Positions 38,296 to 47,307 of a DNA stretch of 48,514 nt are shown here, piece after piece. The translations under genes were made by a program, and so were the position numbers. Source of the DNA: a virus; the IMG/VR virus record IMGVR_UViG_3300006754_000004, positions 1-48,514 of that record. One strand, 5' to 3'. The notes below the pieces were generated by a model. That model ran no database searches, had not been told where the DNA came from, and saw nothing but the letters and a program-made list of their open reading frames with translations. The first letter of the stretch is position 1. The number at the start of each line of letters is the position of its first letter.

Positions 38296-38535
38296 ATGTC
38301 GTTTTTAAGTAAACTATTCGGGACAGTCGCGGCGAAGAAAACGCGCACGGAGCCGTCAAGCGAGTCAGGCGGCCCGATCACCGAGACGGCTCAAATTATC
38401 GACAGAATGAAGACGACGTTAGCCGAAATCGACGGAATGACTCAAGCGTTCGTTATTGATATTGAAGAAATCAACAACGAAGAAGAGGACGACGACTGGT
38501 CTTTCGCAGACGACAACGGGGACGATAAAAAATGA
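38296..38535 (+). CDS. Small acidic hypothetical protein
   Basis: The product has 79 residues from the ATG at 38296 (AGGGGGC upstream), rather than from the upstream in-frame ATG at 38263. It begins MSFLSKLFGTVAAKK, continues with a helix and ends in a very acidic tail (EEEDDDWSFADDNGDDKK). It overlaps the portal gene by 4 nt. A portal- or packaging-associated role is possible. No family is recognised. Confidence 0.65.
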   Translation: MSFLSKLFGTVAAKKTRTEPSSESGGPITETAQIIDRMKTTLAEIDGMTQAFVIDIEEINNEEEDDDWSFADDNGDDKK

Positions 38536-40061
38536 ACGGAAACGGATTCGGTATCGGCGAGTCGGACGGACGGGCGGACGTCGACACGCCGTCGCCGGAA
38601 TTTACGGCGATGGTCGATCGTTGGGAATTGATCGACACGCTATTAGGCGGAACACCCGCAATGCGCGCAGCCGGCCGGAAGTATCTTCCGCAAGAGCCGA
38701 AGGAAGACGACGAAACGTATCGAGTAAGGGTCGCGCGCGCTATCCTGTTCGCCGGTTACGAAGACGCCGTCGAGCGGGTTACGGCGAAGCCGTTTTCTAA
38801 ACCGATCACGATCGAGAACGAAGAGGCGTTACCGGGAAGAACGAAGGCGATCCCTGATAATTCAGACATGACGGGTCGAGACATTACGCAGTTATCGCGC
38901 GATGTTTTCGCGGACGCGATCAATCACGGGTTAACGCATTTGGTCGTTGACTTTGACGAAAACGGCGCGGGCGACGCGGGCGAAGAACGCGCGCGGGGGC
39001 TTCATCCCTATTTTACGCATGTAAAGGCGCGACAGTTGTTCGCGTGGAAGTGGAAGCGCGTAGACGGTCGAAACGAGTTGTCTCAAGTCCGAATATCGGA
39101 GTCGCGTTCGGAAGAGGTCGGCAACTATGGCGAGATACGCGTTCCGCATGTTCGCGTAATCAACGCGCCGGTTCGCGTCGAGAACGAAGACGGGTCGATT
39201 GTTGAGTCGCCGGGGACTTGGGAATTGCATCGGCGCGACCCGAAGACGGGCGACTTCGAACTCGTTAATTCGGGGATGTATACGTTCCCGCAAATTCCGA
39301 TTGTGACATTTTACACGGAACGAACGGGGTTTATGACGGCGCGACCGCCGTTAGAAAAGCTCGCTTGGGCGAACTTGGCGCACTGGCAAAGCTACGCCGA
39401 CCAACGGCACTTATTGCGGTTTGCTCGCTTCGCGATCTTGTTCCTTTCGGGCTTAAGTGAAGAGGAAATGGAAAAGCCGATTTCGCTCGGTCCCGCCGCG
39501 CTGTTCCGTTCGACAAATGAGAAAGCGAAAATGGCGTTCGTCGAACATACGGGCAAGGGCGCGGAAATCGGGCGAATGGACCTTAAGGAAATCGAAGATT
39601 GGATGGAAGTTCTCGGAATGCGTCCATTCACCGAAAGCACAAGTTCGGCGACCGCGACTTCGAGAACGATCGGAGAAGACGGGGCGAACGCTGATATTAA
39701 ACTGTGGGTTCGCGGTTTGGAAAACTTCCTAAACGAAGCGTTCAAGTTTGCGGCGTTATGGGACGGGGAAGAAATGCCCGACGGTGTCCGCGTCCGCGTG
39801 TTCGACGACTTCGCGGTCGGCGTTCGTGCGGCGGAAGACGTAAAGGCGATTACCGCTCTTAGAGAAAAAAGAATCATAACGGCGGTTACTGCGATTTCAG
39901 AGTTGAAGCGGCGCGGTTTACTTAGCGACGGAGTTGTTCCGGAAGAGGAAGCGCAAGCCGTGTTAGACGAAGGGCCGGATTTGCCAACGTTCGGCGGGGG
40001 CGACGACGAAGACGAAGACGGAGACAAAGACGACGGTCCAGTCTTCGATACGGGGGCGTAA
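38532..40061 (+). CDS. Portal protein, DUF4055 family
   Basis: The product has 509 residues. The N-terminal part (WELIDTLLGGTPAMRAAGRK, YLPQEPKEDDETYRVRVARA) is characteristic of DUF4055 portals, followed by LSRDVFADAINHGLTHLVVD and a C-terminal acidic tail (DDEDEDGDKDD). The portal is the dodecameric ring at the head vertex that works with the terminase and is joined to the tail by the connector proteins encoded downstream. The start overlaps the preceding small gene. Confidence 0.92.
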   Translation: MNGNGFGIGESDGRADVDTPSPEFTAMVDRWELIDTLLGGTPAMRAAGRKYLPQEPKEDDETYRVRVARAILFAGYEDAVERVTAKPFSKPITIENEEALPGRTKAIPDNSDMTGRDITQLSRDVFADAINHGLTHLVVDFDENGAGDAGEERARGLHPYFTHVKARQLFAWKWKRVDGRNELSQVRISESRSEEVGNYGEIRVPHVRVINAPVRVENEDGSIVESPGTWELHRRDPKTGDFELVNSGMYTFPQIPIVTFYTERTGFMTARPPLEKLAWANLAHWQSYADQRHLLRFARFAILFLSGLSEEEMEKPISLGPAALFRSTNEKAKMAFVEHTGKGAEIGRMDLKEIEDWMEVLGMRPFTESTSSATATSRTIGEDGANADIKLWVRGLENFLNEAFKFAALWDGEEMPDGVRVRVFDDFAVGVRAAEDVKAITALREKRIITAVTAISELKRRGLLSDGVVPEEEAQAVLDEGPDLPTFGGGDDEDEDGDKDDGPVFDTGA

Positions 40062-40064
40062 TCC

Positions 40065-42542
40065 GTGTCGGTAAACGGTCAACTTCAAGATGCGGCGGTT
40101 CGTCATGCGTTGCTACTTGAAGGCTTCAAGAGTGGCGAGCAGCGGCGAATTATGGAGCTTCTCGCGAAAGACGTCTTCCCTGATTTGGAACGAACGGTGC
40201 GGTCGCGGCTTAACCGGATTGCGATTCACGGCTTCGATCCGGGACCGTGGCGCACAAAGCGTTACAAAGATATGTTGTCGGCGGTCGACTCGATTCTCGG
40301 AAAAGGGTTTAAGAACGTCGGCAAAGTGTCGCGGCGTAACATGCTCGACCTCGCAATTTCTGAGGAACGATGGCAACGCGCCGCGCTTCGCGATGCGTTA
40401 CCGCTCGACATTGCGTACCGCGTACCCGACCCGGCCACGCTTCGGGCGGTCGTTTCCGCGAAGCCGTTTCAAGGTAAGATTTTGCGCGATTGGTGGAAGA
40501 CGGTCGACCTTAACGCGCGGTCGGTCATTAAACAGCAAATATCAATCGGAATGGTAACAGGCGAAAGCATCGACCAAATAACGCGGCGGCTTGTTGGCAA
40601 GGCGAGCGACGCGTTCTCGGGCGCGTTCGGCACCGTCCGACGCAATGCGCGCGCAACGGTTCGAACGTCGGTTAATCACATATCAGCGGCGGCGAGAGAG
40701 CAAACATTCGCAGCGAATCAGGACGTCGTAAAGGCGGTTCGCTATCTTGCGACACTCGACGCCCGAACGACCGACATTTGCGCGAGTCTCGACGGTCGAG
40801 AGTTTAAGCCGACACGCGGTCCGCGTCCGCCGATGCACTTTCAATGTCGATCAACGATTGTTCCCATAACCAAGAGTTTTAAGGAATTGCTTAAAGGGAA
40901 CAAGAAGTTCGCGCGGCGATTTAAGGACACGCCGAAGAGCGTTCGCGCTTCGATTAACGGCGAGGTTCCGGCGAAGTTGACTTATGGGCCGTGGCTCAAA
41001 GCTCAACCGAAGGCGATTCAAAACTTCGCGCTCGGGCCGGGAAAGGCGAAGCTCTTTCGGCGCGGGAACGTTGATATTCGGCAATTTGTCGACCGTAATT
41101 TTCAGTCGCTTACCCTTCAACAATTGGAATCGTTAGAGTCGAAGATTCTTTCGACGCGCGGCGGAACGAAACCGGCTATTCCGAGAAAGAAGAAGGTCGC
41201 GAAGAAGGTCACGAAGAAAGAGTCGAGCGTTACGCCTGCCGCACCGGCAGCGACGGAAAAGACAGTAGAGTTAACGAGCGAAGAAATTCGCTTGCAGGTT
41301 ATCGCGCTCAGTGACGATATAGGTAATAGCCCGGCGTTTTTCGATTCATTGCGCGCGGATATTAACGCGATGGAGGACTTGATTCGCAATTTCGATATTG
41401 CCAAGAAGGGAAAAACCATAGGGCCTAAATTACAAATGGAACGCCGTAATCTACAAATACAACTCCAACGATTGTATAAGCGTTACGACACGCTCTCGAA
41501 GGATTCTCTCGCGATCGGTTGGGATAATGTTAATTTAGCGTTGGACGATTTTTTCGCGTTGCCACACTCAACCAGAACGGCGAACCCGATATTAAAAGCC
41601 AGATTGGAAAAAGAGAAGCGCCGAATTCTTGACGCTATCAACCGGGCGGGTCGCGCGCCTTCGGACCCGACGTTTATAACCGCCGGAAGCGAAGAGCGGC
41701 GGCAACTATTGAAACTTTTAAGGTCGAAAGACCCGGCAAAGATTCGCTTAGAGATTGCAAAAGACCCGGTACGCTCCGCTAAGAACATCACGGCTTGGGA
41801 ACAACAAGAAATAAATAGAGTGAAGAAGCGCATCGCTCGCCTTAAATGGTCCCTTGGTGATGAAGGCTTGGAGGAATGGGGGCCGGGGATTGTAAATAAA
41901 TGGTCGCAGAAATGGAAAACTGAACTCGCCAAATTGGAACGAAAGTTAAAAGGGCAAATACACGACGCCGAGTTACCTTTCATCGAAGGAAGGAAGGGTT
42001 ATTTCGGGGCGCAGAGTACGCGCGGCACACTCGACGCAAATTTGCGGGAAGCCGAAGAGTGGTTGTCGCAAGTTGTTTCGAAGAACTCGGTCGGGAAAAA
42101 GCAGCTAAACGTCCCCATCGGCAGAACCTCCGACGGTCGAGCATATGCGCGAAGCGGACTCGATAAGGGCACACTCGACGCAAATCGCGGTATCTTTCTT
42201 GCGAAAAACTCGCCGATTCGGACAATCATTCACGAGTACGCGCACCACATCGAATTTGGTAAATTTACTAAGCGCGCGCGTGAGTTTCTTCTGAAGCGCG
42301 CGAAAGCCGACCCGAAGGGGCGGCAACAAATGAAAAAGTTATTTCCAAATTACAACTACAAAGCCTCAGAGTACGCATGGGAAGACGACTTTTTGTCTAC
42401 ATACATGGGTAAGGATTACGGAGACAGGGCAACCGAAATTATTTCAATGGGTATCGAACAAATGTTCGCTAACCCGGCAGCACTTGCGCGGGGCGACCCG
42501 GAATACTTTCGTTTTATAATGGACATTTTGAAAGGCATATAA
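40065..42542 (+). CDS. MuF-like minor head protein fused to a C-terminal zincin metallopeptidase domain
   Basis: The product has 825 residues (GTG start), against about 250-350 for a simple MuF protein. Residues about 130-275 form the MuF head-morphogenesis domain, with TVRTSVNHISAAAREQTFAA, LATLDARTTDICASLDG and MHFQCRSTIVPI. A K/A/P-rich linker follows at about 374-400 (RKKKVAKKVTKKE), then a long helical region. At the C-terminus HEYAHH (723-728) fits HExxH and E791 in TEIISMGIEQMF is a likely third zinc ligand, as in gluzincins. MuF proteins are packaged with DNA and often carry effector domains, so an injected peptidase is plausible. A role in head maturation is the alternative. Confidence 0.87.
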   Translation: MSVNGQLQDAAVRHALLLEGFKSGEQRRIMELLAKDVFPDLERTVRSRLNRIAIHGFDPGPWRTKRYKDMLSAVDSILGKGFKNVGKVSRRNMLDLAISEERWQRAALRDALPLDIAYRVPDPATLRAVVSAKPFQGKILRDWWKTVDLNARSVIKQQISIGMVTGESIDQITRRLVGKASDAFSGAFGTVRRNARATVRTSVNHISAAAREQTFAANQDVVKAVRYLATLDARTTDICASLDGREFKPTRGPRPPMHFQCRSTIVPITKSFKELLKGNKKFARRFKDTPKSVRASINGEVPAKLTYGPWLKAQPKAIQNFALGPGKAKLFRRGNVDIRQFVDRNFQSLTLQQLESLESKILSTRGGTKPAIPRKKKVAKKVTKKESSVTPAAPAATEKTVELTSEEIRLQVIALSDDIGNSPAFFDSLRADINAMEDLIRNFDIAKKGKTIGPKLQMERRNLQIQLQRLYKRYDTLSKDSLAIGWDNVNLALDDFFALPHSTRTANPILKARLEKEKRRILDAINRAGRAPSDPTFITAGSEERRQLLKLLRSKDPAKIRLEIAKDPVRSAKNITAWEQQEINRVKKRIARLKWSLGDEGLEEWGPGIVNKWSQKWKTELAKLERKLKGQIHDAELPFIEGRKGYFGAQSTRGTLDANLREAEEWLSQVVSKNSVGKKQLNVPIGRTSDGRAYARSGLDKGTLDANRGIFLAKNSPIRTIIHEYAHHIEFGKFTKRAREFLLKRAKADPKGRQQMKKLFPNYNYKASEYAWEDDFLSTYMGKDYGDRATEIISMGIEQMFANPAALARGDPEYFRFIMDILKGI

Positions 42543-42543
42543 C

Positions 42544-42798
42544 TTGTTGAAGCTAAAAATGGATAACGGCGTAACGTTGATAATTCGCGCGGGCGACATT
42601 ACCGACGATAGCGACGGCGGATATGGCGAGATAGCAGAACGGCATTTGCAATCGTTCCCCGGCGGCTTCTCGATGGGCGGGCATGATCCCGATCCAGAAA
42701 TGACGCAAGCGCGAAATCTTAAAGAGGCTTTCGGCGGTGAAATCATCGCGGCGAAGGACAGAAAGACGCCGATCGCGCCACCGGAGGCGGTGAATTAG
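42544..42798 (+). CDS. Small hypothetical protein between MuF and scaffold genes
   Basis: The product has 84 residues or fewer. The start is uncertain: TTG at 42544 or 42547 has GAAAGG about 8 nt upstream, and an ATG lies at 42559. Segments include VTLIIRAGDITDDSDGGYGE and FPGGFSMGGHDPDPE. No family is recognised. The spacer 42799-42951 has a small GCGACC/GGTCGC stem but no gene. Confidence 0.6.
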   Translation: MLKLKMDNGVTLIIRAGDITDDSDGGYGEIAERHLQSFPGGFSMGGHDPDPEMTQARNLKEAFGGEIIAAKDRKTPIAPPEAVN

Positions 42799-42951
42799 TG
42801 CGGCGGGTGCGGCTTCCGGAGAATTAGACGTTAGGATTCGAAGCGGTCTTCTGATACGATCGCGCGCGTCGGTTGTCCTGTCGGTCGACCGCAAAAAACA
42901 CCACCACCATAACAGCGGCGACCGATCGCGGTCGCGTCGGAGAATTGAAAC

Positions 42952-43752
42952 ATGGCACTAAAAGCAATTATTTCCGCGAGCGCGCACGACGAGTTGGGCG
43001 AGTCAATTCAGCCGGAGTACGCCAAGGGCGACGACGGTCGGTTCTATTTGTCCGTCGATCCTGTCGACGGCTATCGGCTGGAAGACGTTTCCGGGCTTCG
43101 GTCGGCACTCGAACGCGAACGGGAAAACGCACGAACGGCGAAAGCATCGGTCGACGCGTTCGGCGATCTAACGCCGGACGCCGCGCGGGCGGCTATTGCT
43201 AAGGCGGAAAAGTTGTCCGGCGACATTTCAGAAACGGACAAATTCCGCGACGCTATCGCAGCGCGCGAGGCGCAATTCGTCGAAAAGCACACGGCGGAAA
43301 TTACATCGGAAAAAGAAAAATCAGGTCAGTTAATGGGACAACTCGAACGACATCTTATCGACGCGGCGGCTACGGCGGCAATCAACGCGTCTAAGGGGAA
43401 CGTTCGGTTACTTTTGCCTCATGTACGCGGAGCGGTTCGCATGATTGAAGGCCCGCACGGCGATTACGTCGCGCAGGTCGTCGACCCGGCGACAGGCGTT
43501 CCAAAGGTCACGCTTAAACCGGGTTCACAAGACCCGATGAGCGTCGCCGAACTTGTCGACACCATGAAAGGTAGCGACGATTTCGGGTCGGCTTTCGCGG
43601 GAAGCGGGAACCGTGGCTTAGGAACGCACAGCGACGACGGACAAGGCGGAAGAAGTGGCGGTTCGCCGCGAACTATATCGCGGTCGGATCAAGACGCGAT
43701 CGACTCGAACTTCGAGAAGATAGCATCGGGCGAAGTTACGGTCGTTGATTAG
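42952..43752 (+). CDS. Capsid scaffolding protein (putative)
   Basis: The product has 266 residues immediately before the coat protein gene. The first part (FYLSVDPVDGYRLEDVSGLR) leads into a charged helical middle (SALERERENARTAKASVDAF, AITSEKEKSGQLMG preceded by acidic helices) and a G/S-rich flexible segment near 215-240. This organisation and position are typical of phage scaffold proteins with a P22-like coat. GGAG precedes the ATG. No protease motif is visible. Confidence 0.78.
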   Translation: MALKAIISASAHDELGESIQPEYAKGDDGRFYLSVDPVDGYRLEDVSGLRSALERERENARTAKASVDAFGDLTPDAARAAIAKAEKLSGDISETDKFRDAIAAREAQFVEKHTAEITSEKEKSGQLMGQLERHLIDAAATAAINASKGNVRLLLPHVRGAVRMIEGPHGDYVAQVVDPATGVPKVTLKPGSQDPMSVAELVDTMKGSDDFGSAFAGSGNRGLGTHSDDGQGGRSGGSPRTISRSDQDAIDSNFEKIASGEVTVVD

Positions 43753-43877
43753 TCGACAAAGTCGGCGGCGATCGTGCGGAGCAAGGGAAGTCGAGCGGCG
43801 GGAAGCCGCTCAGAACGCGTAGAGGCGGGAAGCCGATTCGTACCCGGTTATAAGGCAGTAGAAAAAGGGTTCAAATC

Positions 43878-45068
43878 ATGGCTAATAGTCTCTCAAACAT
43901 CATGCCGAAGATTCTAGCGCGAGGCTTAATGGCTTTGCGACAGGTCGTCGTTATGCCTCGACTCGTTAACGGGTCGTATTCAAGCGAAGCCGCCGAAAAG
44001 GGCGACACGATCGACATTCCGAAGAGCGTCGCGGTTACAACTTCCGCCGTCGCGCCTTCAAACACACCGCCCGCCGGTTCGGACACGACACCGACAAAGG
44101 TTCAAATCGCGCTCGACAACTGGCAACAGAACGACGCGTTTTACTTGACCGACAAAGAGCTAACCGAGGTCGATCGGAATAAGCACTTCGTCCCGATGCA
44201 AGTTTCCGAAGCTGTTAAGGCTTTGGCGAGCGATGTTAACAACGACATTATGCAAGAGTACAAAGGCGTTTACGCGGCGGTAGGAACTGCCGGAACAACG
44301 CCGTTTGCCTCAGACGCAACGTCGATTATCAGCGCGCGCGGCGCGCTGCACAAGATGTTAGCACCGCGAAACGATCGGCGTTTCGTTCTTGACGTCGACG
44401 CCGAAGCGAACGCACTTGCATTGGCTACATTTTCGGACTTCGAGAAGACCGGCGACGCCGCCGTTAAGATTGAAGGCGAAATGGGCAGAAAGTACGGGTT
44501 CGATTGGTTCTACGAAGACGACGTCCTAACCCATACCGCCGGAACGATTGATAACGGGTCCGGCGCGGCAACTTGCCTAGTTAACGTCGCACTTGCGGCA
44601 GGGGCAACGACAATGAATGTCGACGGTAGCACCCTTACGGGAACAGTTGTTCAAGGCGACCTCTTCTCGTTTGCCGGACTAACCGACAACGGCGTAAGCG
44701 GAACGGCGCATTTCGTCGTAACGAATACGTCCGCCGTTACGGCGGCCGGCGACGCCATGACAGGTATTACATTTGCTCCGGCTCTTCCCTCTATCATTGC
44801 AGATAACACCGTCGTAACGTTTGAGGCTTCCCATGTTGTAAACATGGCGTTCCATCGCGACGCTATCGGCTTCGCAACTCGCCCGCTTGTTTCGAATACG
44901 CTCGACGTTGCCTTGGGTTCGGAAATTATGTCGATGCAAGACCCGCAGACCGGGCTTGTTCTTCGACTTGAAGTTTCGCGCCAACACAAGCGCACGGCTT
45001 GGGAATTTGATATTCTGTGGGGCGCGAAGTTGATTCGCCCGGAACTTGTTTGTCGCGTTCTCGGTTAG
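43878..45068 (+). CDS. Major capsid protein, P22 coat-like
   Basis: The product has 396 residues. It begins MANSLSNIMPKILARGLMAL, continues with VVMPRLVNGSYSSEAAEKGD and later has DNWQQNDAFYLTDKELTEVD, all typical of the P22 coat (gp5-like) family. Residues about 220-320 form an inserted beta-rich segment (LVNVALAAGATTMNVDGSTL, VTNTSAVTAAGDAMTGI), probably an I-domain-like insert. AAAAAGGG lies upstream of the ATG. It is followed by a perfect hairpin. Confidence 0.92.
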   Translation: MANSLSNIMPKILARGLMALRQVVVMPRLVNGSYSSEAAEKGDTIDIPKSVAVTTSAVAPSNTPPAGSDTTPTKVQIALDNWQQNDAFYLTDKELTEVDRNKHFVPMQVSEAVKALASDVNNDIMQEYKGVYAAVGTAGTTPFASDATSIISARGALHKMLAPRNDRRFVLDVDAEANALALATFSDFEKTGDAAVKIEGEMGRKYGFDWFYEDDVLTHTAGTIDNGSGAATCLVNVALAAGATTMNVDGSTLTGTVVQGDLFSFAGLTDNGVSGTAHFVVTNTSAVTAAGDAMTGITFAPALPSIIADNTVVTFEASHVVNMAFHRDAIGFATRPLVSNTLDVALGSEIMSMQDPQTGLVLRLEVSRQHKRTAWEFDILWGAKLIRPELVCRVLG

Positions 45069-45080
45069 TTGTTTATAGAT

Positions 45081-45107
45081 CGCCGTCACGGGTAGCCCGT
45101 GACGGCG
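45081..45107 (+). other. Perfect 12-bp hairpin directly after the coat protein gene
   Basis: CGCCGTCACGGG (45081-45092) and CCCGTGACGGCG (45096-45107) pair with a TAG loop, 12 nt after the coat stop and 26 nt before the next start. There is no T tract. It could protect the coat mRNA from 3' decay or reduce read-through, so that coat protein is made in excess of the connectors. Confidence 0.7.
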
Positions 45108-45133
45108 ACTTCTCAATCTGGAAGGTCGCCGCT

Positions 45134-45448
45134 ATGCCTCAAGAAAACGTTATTACGGTCGTCGATAAGTCTGGCACGGTTTACGTTATTTGCGAATCGG
45201 ATTTCCCCGAATATGAAGCGAAGGGTTTTTCGATTGTGACCGAAGGCGAGAAGCCAAAGGCGGCGAAGAAGAAGGCGAAGAAGAAGGCGGCGAAAAAAAC
45301 ACCGACCGCGCCGAAGTCGGACAGGCTCGAAACGCGCTCGCTCGCAGAGTTAAACGTTATTGCCGACGACGAAGACCTCGATCTTCCCGCAAAGGCGAAG
45401 CGCGCGGCAATCATTAAGGCAATTCGCAAGGCGCGCGGCGCGCAGTAG
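45134..45448 (+). CDS. Rho-N/SAP-like small head protein
   Basis: The product has 104 residues from the ATG at 45134 (GGAAGG upstream). The first 35 residues are beta-like (ENVITVVDKSGTVYVICESD). A lysine/alanine tract follows (KAAKKKAKKKAAKKT), and the C-terminal 45 residues (RSLAELNVIADDEDLDLPAK, RAAIIKAIRKARGAQ) fit the Rho termination factor N-terminal or SAP helix pattern. Similar proteins often follow capsid genes. Binding of the packaged DNA or head stability is inferred. Confidence 0.75.
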   Translation: MPQENVITVVDKSGTVYVICESDFPEYEAKGFSIVTEGEKPKAAKKKAKKKAAKKTPTAPKSDRLETRSLAELNVIADDEDLDLPAKAKRAAIIKAIRKARGAQ

Positions 45449-45467
45449 CGCGAGGAAAGGTCGGTAA

Positions 45468-45995
45468 ATGGCAATCACGGTTGAAGACGGAACAGGACTC
45501 GCGGCGGCGGATTCGTATTTGTCGGTCGCCGACGCCGACACCTATCACACGAAGCACGGCGCGTCGACTGACTGGTCGGGCGCGTCCACCGCGACGAAGG
45601 AAGAGGCGTTGAGAATCGCGACCCAATATTTAGACGTCGTATATAGTCGTCGTTGGATTGGCGTTCGTCAAGTTGAAACGCAATCGCTCGCGTGGCCGCG
45701 TTGGCAAGTTGTCGATTACGACGGGTTCACGATAGGTGACGACGAAGTTCCTTCGCAATTGGAAGACGCAACGGCGGAACTTGCCGTTCGTCATATCACG
45801 GAAACGGGCGGATTGCTTCCGGACATTGCATCGCCCGGAACGATTCAAAGCGAGCGAACCGGCATCGGTCGCGGCGCGGTGACGACGTCGAAGACGTTTG
45901 TCGGCGGCAAGTCGCAGATTAAACAGTTTCGCAAGGTCGAACTATTGCTTCGCGACTTGTTGGTCGCCAGTAGCGGGGAGATTGCGCGCGCGTGA
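45468..45995 (+). CDS. Head-tail connector, DnaT-like fold (adaptor)
   Basis: The product has 175 residues. The N-terminus VEDGTGLAAADSYLSVADAD followed by TYHTKHG is the signature of the DnaT-like head-tail connector family, which is annotated as ssDNA-binding by fold only. ALRIATQYLDVVYSRRWIGV and WPRWQVVDYDGF follow. It should attach beneath the portal as the first connector ring. It overlaps the next gene by 4 nt. Confidence 0.82.
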   Translation: MAITVEDGTGLAAADSYLSVADADTYHTKHGASTDWSGASTATKEEALRIATQYLDVVYSRRWIGVRQVETQSLAWPRWQVVDYDGFTIGDDEVPSQLEDATAELAVRHITETGGLLPDIASPGTIQSERTGIGRGAVTTSKTFVGGKSQIKQFRKVELLLRDLLVASSGEIARA

Positions 45996-46372
45996 GTGTT
46001 TTAGATACAACTATTCCGGGCGAGGTCGTTACGATTCTCGACGAGTTCGGCGCAAACGTTACATTACAGGCGCGATGGACGACGGGCGAATATTCAGTCG
46101 CGACGGGCAAAGTTACGACGACTTCGCCAGTAACCGGGACGGTTAAAGCGTCGCCGTTGTTCTCGTTTCGCCCCGACGAGGTCGACGGCGCGCTCGTTCA
46201 ATTCGGCGACGCGCAAGCGGTCATATCGGCGACACTTCCGACAGGCGTCGAGGAAGACGAGCTAACCGGCGGTCGCTTAATAAAGAGTGGAACGACTTGG
46301 CAGATACTCGGGTTTGAGAAGATCGAAAGCGGCGCAAGTGTCGCGGCGTATATATTGCAATTGAGAAGGTAG
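45992..46372 (+). CDS. Head closure / stopper protein (putative)
   Basis: The product has 126 residues from an overlapping GTG. It is beta-rich with GEVVTILDEFGANVTLQARW at the start and TTWQILGFEKIESGASVAAY at the end. Size and position between the adaptor and the gp10-like protein fit a head closure protein. The family was not recognised directly. Confidence 0.68.
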   Translation: MSVLDTTIPGEVVTILDEFGANVTLQARWTTGEYSVATGKVTTTSPVTGTVKASPLFSFRPDEVDGALVQFGDAQAVISATLPTGVEEDELTGGRLIKSGTTWQILGFEKIESGASVAAYILQLRR

Positions 46373-46376
46373 GGCC

Positions 46377-46859
46377 ATGATTACGGGAATTGAAAAATTC
46401 AATCGCGATCTAAACGCAATATCTAAGGGGTTACTCCCGGAAGAGGTCGCACTTGTTCAAAAGAAGATTTCGTTCGATATTCTGAAGTCGGTTGTTGAGC
46501 GAACGCCGGTCGATACCGGTCGCGCGCGTGGCGGTTGGCAAATTTCTATCGGGTCGCTACCTGTCGTTGCGCGCAAGGCGAAAGATAAGAACGGCGCAAA
46601 GACTATGTCGGATGGTGCGGCGAAACTTTCCAAACTTCCGAGCTATCAAATAGTTTTCATTTCGAACGCGGTCGAATATATCGAAATTTTAGAGAACGGC
46701 GGATTCGTTCCGCGTAATCCGGGGCCGACAAAAGACTTCAAGCGGCGCAAGGTGTCCGAAGGCTCGGTTCTCGTTCGCAACGGGTTCTCAGTACAGGCAC
46801 CGGGCGGGATGCTCGCAATTTCAATTGAAAGCGCGCGCCTGAAATTTGGGGCGATTTAA
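46377..46859 (+). CDS. HK97 gp10-like neck / tail completion protein
   Basis: The product has 160 residues. VVERTPVDTGRARGGWQISI is the characteristic HK97-gp10-like motif (TPVDTGRAR.GW), and VFISNAVEYIEILENGG follows near the C-terminal half. These proteins sit at the neck of siphophages. The TAA overlaps the ATG of the next gene. Confidence 0.88.
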   Translation: MITGIEKFNRDLNAISKGLLPEEVALVQKKISFDILKSVVERTPVDTGRARGGWQISIGSLPVVARKAKDKNGAKTMSDGAAKLSKLPSYQIVFISNAVEYIEILENGGFVPRNPGPTKDFKRRKVSEGSVLVRNGFSVQAPGGMLAISIESARLKFGAI

Positions 46860-47302
46860 TGCCAGTTGCAACGGACGTAGCCGTTACGAATTTCTCGACG
46901 TCGCTCGATACATTTCTCGACACGCTGTCGGCGGTCGACTCGGCTCGGCAATGGCCGAACGCGCCGTTTGATTTGCCGAACGTCGACGGGTTGAGTGGGT
47001 CGGCTACGGTTTGGGCGGCGGTTTCGTTCCAAATGGGCGACCGGGTTGTCTTGGAGTTCGGCACGAATCCGACATTCAGGACGGCGGCGGTTGTGACGGT
47101 CCAACTTTTTACGCCCGCATTCACGGGCGAAGGGAACATTCGCGCTGTGGCGGAGTTGCTCCGCGCGAATTATGAAGGGAAATCTATCTCTTCTGGTAGT
47201 ATCCGAATAATGAACCCGCGAGTTATTACCGTGGGCGAACGTTCGGGTTGGTGGCAAGTAAACGTCGAACTGCCTTTTCGGTTTGACTCACTAAAGGGGT
47301 AG
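46859..47302 (+). CDS. Tail terminator protein (putative, DUF4128-like)
   Basis: The product has 147 residues. Segments include GSATVWAAVSFQMGDRVVLE, VAELLRANYEGKSISSGSIR and GERSGWWQVNVELPFRFDS. The final WWQVNVELPFRF strand is typical of DUF4128/tail terminator proteins that cap the tube and join it to the head. Its place between the gp10-like gene and the tail tube gene supports this. Confidence 0.78.
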   Translation: MPVATDVAVTNFSTSLDTFLDTLSAVDSARQWPNAPFDLPNVDGLSGSATVWAAVSFQMGDRVVLEFGTNPTFRTAAVVTVQLFTPAFTGEGNIRAVAELLRANYEGKSISSGSIRIMNPRVITVGERSGWWQVNVELPFRFDSLKG

Positions 47303-47307
47303 AAAAA

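Noticed and set aside
45468-45995. Primosomal DnaT replication protein
   Set aside because: The name comes from fold similarity. Position after the capsid genes and the family signature fit a head-tail connector.
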